A model generated the notes under the pieces. The model searched no databases and had not been told where the DNA came from. It worked only from the letters and a program-made list of their open reading frames with translations. 14,354 nucleotides of DNA, taken from contig JALTKC010000367.1 of the NCBI GenBank assembly GCA_027076245.1, positions 1-14,354 of the forward strand, read 5' to 3'. Numbering within the stretch: the first letter of the stretch is position 1; every line of letters starts with the position of its first letter. The position numbers and the translations under genes were made by a program. Of this stretch, positions 12,633 to 14,354 are shown piece after piece. The DNA comes from Gammaproteobacteria bacterium (GTDB taxonomy: Bacteria; Pseudomonadota; Gammaproteobacteria; GRL18).

Positions 12633-14354
12633 CTAATGCAAATGTTGTTTGATTATGTCGGTGCACAGTTGATAAAAATCATTAAACTGTTCACTAAAGT
12701 CCTTATTTTGTCCGTTTTTTAGTAAAGCATCAAGTTTTGTGGCCATTTCTGTAATTTGAGGAAAACCAAAACTGCCGCCTCTGCCCTTGATATTATGAAT
12801 AACTTTCTGGCATTCTGTCCAGTCGTCATGCTCCATAAAGGCTTTCACGCTGTCCAGTTCGGATTTCAGAGTCATAAGGAACTGCTGAACCAGTTTTGCA
12901 AATGCATCATTACCTGAAAGAGCATGTGACATTTTGGTTTTTTGAGTCTGTTGCTTTTCTTCACGGCTGGAGGAACTTTTCTTTAGCCATTGAGCAATAG
13001 TATTGTAAAACTCATTAATAATAATGGGCTTGGATAAAATAGCATTACACCCCGCCTGTAAATAAACATCGGTTTCATTTTTCAGGACATTAGCGGTCAG
13101 CGCGATAATCGGCTGAACATATCCGGACTGCCGCAATATTCTGGTGGCTTCAAGCCCATCCATAACCGGCATCTGCATATCCATAAGGATCAGGTCATAT
13201 TTTGCCTGAACAGCCTTGTCCACACCTTCCCGGCCGTTATTGGCAATATCTATATCCAGCCCCGTCTGTTTCAGATATAAGGAAATAAGTTTCTGATTGT
13301 CCTCTATATCTTCAACCAGCAGCACCCTGCCCTGTAAGTGAGGAATATGGTTAAGCTGTTCATCACTGATATCCTGAGCCTTATCATCCTGGATTAACTG
13401 GGAGAAATTGTCCAGTGAGCCGGTTTTAATAGAAAATTTAAACAGGCTCCCTTTACCGGGAGTACTGGCAACCCTGATTTTCCCGCCCATTAAACTGACC
13501 AGACGACGGGCAATCATAAGGCCCAGTCCCGTACCGCCGAAATGCCGTGCTGTGGAAACATCAGCCTGCACATAGGGCTGAAAAATATTTTTGATCTGCT
13601 CAGGGGTTAAACCTATGCCCTGATCCCTTACAGAAAAAATGAGCTGCTCACGTTCAAACAGGCACTTCATATGCACCGTTACACGACGCCCCTGCTCGGT
13701 AAATCGTATGGCATTGGATATCAGATTAAATAACACTTGTTTAAGTCGCGTTGGATCACTGCATATTTTTTCAGGCAAGGGATAATTGTTAATAAACGCC
13801 AGTTCAATGCCTTTTTCCTTGGCCTGAATGGACATTAACTGTTCAACTTCCTGCATCATTTTTAGCGGTGAAAATTCAATACTTTCCACCTGTAATTTAT
13901 CGGCTTCAATTTTAGACAGATCCAGTATATCGTTAATAATATTAACCAGATGTTTACTATTACGATAGATGGTCTTCAACCCGTCCTTCATCTGCTCCTG
14001 ATCTTCAGCCCCAAACTGATAAAGACTTTCAGCATAGCCAAGAATGGCTGTCATAGGGGTACGGATTTCATGACTCATATTGGCCAGAAACAGGCTTTTA
14101 GTGCGGCTTTCCGCAAGAGCCATGTCCTTGTTTCTCAATGCCCGTTCCAGATATTGATTCGTGTGAGCCAGACTTTTCTGTTTTTGGGCCAGTTCTTCAA
14201 TCATATGATTAAAAAAGTTAGACAGATGGCCAAATTCATCATCCGTTTGTATATCCAGACGGGTATCCAGATCCCCTCGGGTCACACTCTGAGTCGCATC
14301 AATAATCCGCTGAAACGGTGCATGCAGCACACTACGGATAACATACACCAGATA
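12633..14354 (-). CDS. Hybrid sensor histidine kinase (HAMP-HisKA-ATPase-REC-Hpt), N-terminus beyond the window
   Basis: The frame is open to the window edge, so the sensor domain and first membrane span are missing; 573 residues are visible. Counting from the edge: the end of a membrane segment (YLVYVIRSVL), a HAMP domain (~12-62), a coiled-coil, then HisKA with the phosphorylated His95 in NMSHEIRTPM. The GHKL ATPase follows, with N box LFNLISNAIRF (N214), G1 DQGIGL and G2 GGTGLGLMIA. A receiver domain has Asp392 in LILMDMQMPVMDGLEA and K442. A C-terminal Hpt domain has His520 in VIHNIKGRGGSFGF. This is the full three-step phosphorelay set of BarA/ArcB-like membrane kinases. The apparent GTG at 14348 is internal, not a start. 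The target is probably the REC-ATPase protein encoded next. The signal sensed cannot be told from this part. Confidence 0.95.
   Translation of the reverse strand, partial: YLVYVIRSVLHAPFQRIIDATQSVTRGDLDTRLDIQTDDEFGHLSNFFNHMIEELAQKQKSLAHTNQYLERALRNKDMALAESRTKSLFLANMSHEIRTPMTAILGYAESLYQFGAEDQEQMKDGLKTIYRNSKHLVNIINDILDLSKIEADKLQVESIEFSPLKMMQEVEQLMSIQAKEKGIELAFINNYPLPEKICSDPTRLKQVLFNLISNAIRFTEQGRRVTVHMKCLFEREQLIFSVRDQGIGLTPEQIKNIFQPYVQADVSTARHFGGTGLGLMIARRLVSLMGGKIRVASTPGKGSLFKFSIKTGSLDNFSQLIQDDKAQDISDEQLNHIPHLQGRVLLVEDIEDNQKLISLYLKQTGLDIDIANNGREGVDKAVQAKYDLILMDMQMPVMDGLEATRILRQSGYVQPIIALTANVLKNETDVYLQAGCNAILSKPIIINEFYNTIAQWLKKSSSSREEKQQTQKTKMSHALSGNDAFAKLVQQFLMTLKSELDSVKAFMEHDDWTECQKVIHNIKGRGGSFGFPQITEMATKLDALLKNGQNKDFSEQFNDFYQLCTDIIKQHLH

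Overview
The window looks like a chromosomal segment of a moderately AT-rich gammaproteobacterium. It carries a CysM-type cysteine synthase, an AroG-type DAHP synthase with E. coli-like numbering, a YdbH/YdbL-like envelope pair and a BarA/GacS-type Hpt domain. The species cannot be fixed from the sequence. I see no rRNA, tRNA, CRISPR array, transposase or phage gene, and coding density is high.

Left part (1-6120, all minus strand). Six genes read in one direction with short gaps: cysM, a YdbH-like AsmA-family envelope protein, a YdbL-like (DUF1318) lipoprotein, a MoxR AAA ATPase, a DUF58 protein and the start of a DUF4381 protein cut by the window edge. The last three are the usual front of a MoxR/DUF58/DUF4381/von Willebrand (Bat-type) operon. 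The YdbH/YdbL pair points to lipid or envelope homeostasis between the two membranes.

Middle part (6121-8500). A 255-base intergenic stretch between divergent cysM and hpt carries an imperfect inverted repeat of REP/MITE type. The hpt gene encodes a stand-alone, BarA-type phosphotransfer domain. It converges on an aroG to two-membrane-segment protein unit, which has a good extended -10 promoter.

Right-middle part (8456-9386). A periplasmic single-domain rhodanese and a small DUF2892 membrane protein lie in tandem, each followed by a clear rho-independent terminator. Together they look like a split version of the E. coli YgaP architecture.

Right part (9420-14354). A LuxR-type regulator whose receiver lacks the phospho-acceptor aspartate lies upstream of, and is probably co-transcribed with, an exported fusion of an alpha/beta-hydrolase-like domain and a TlpA-type thioredoxin. 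Palindromes cover the regulator's promoter. Converging on this pair is a two-component unit: a hybrid sensor kinase (HAMP, HisKA, ATPase, receiver, Hpt; N-terminus outside the window), then a response regulator with a SpoIIAB/RsbW-like ATPase output domain. That pair is the most system-like novelty here, because it suggests a phosphorelay feeding a partner-switching step rather than direct DNA binding.
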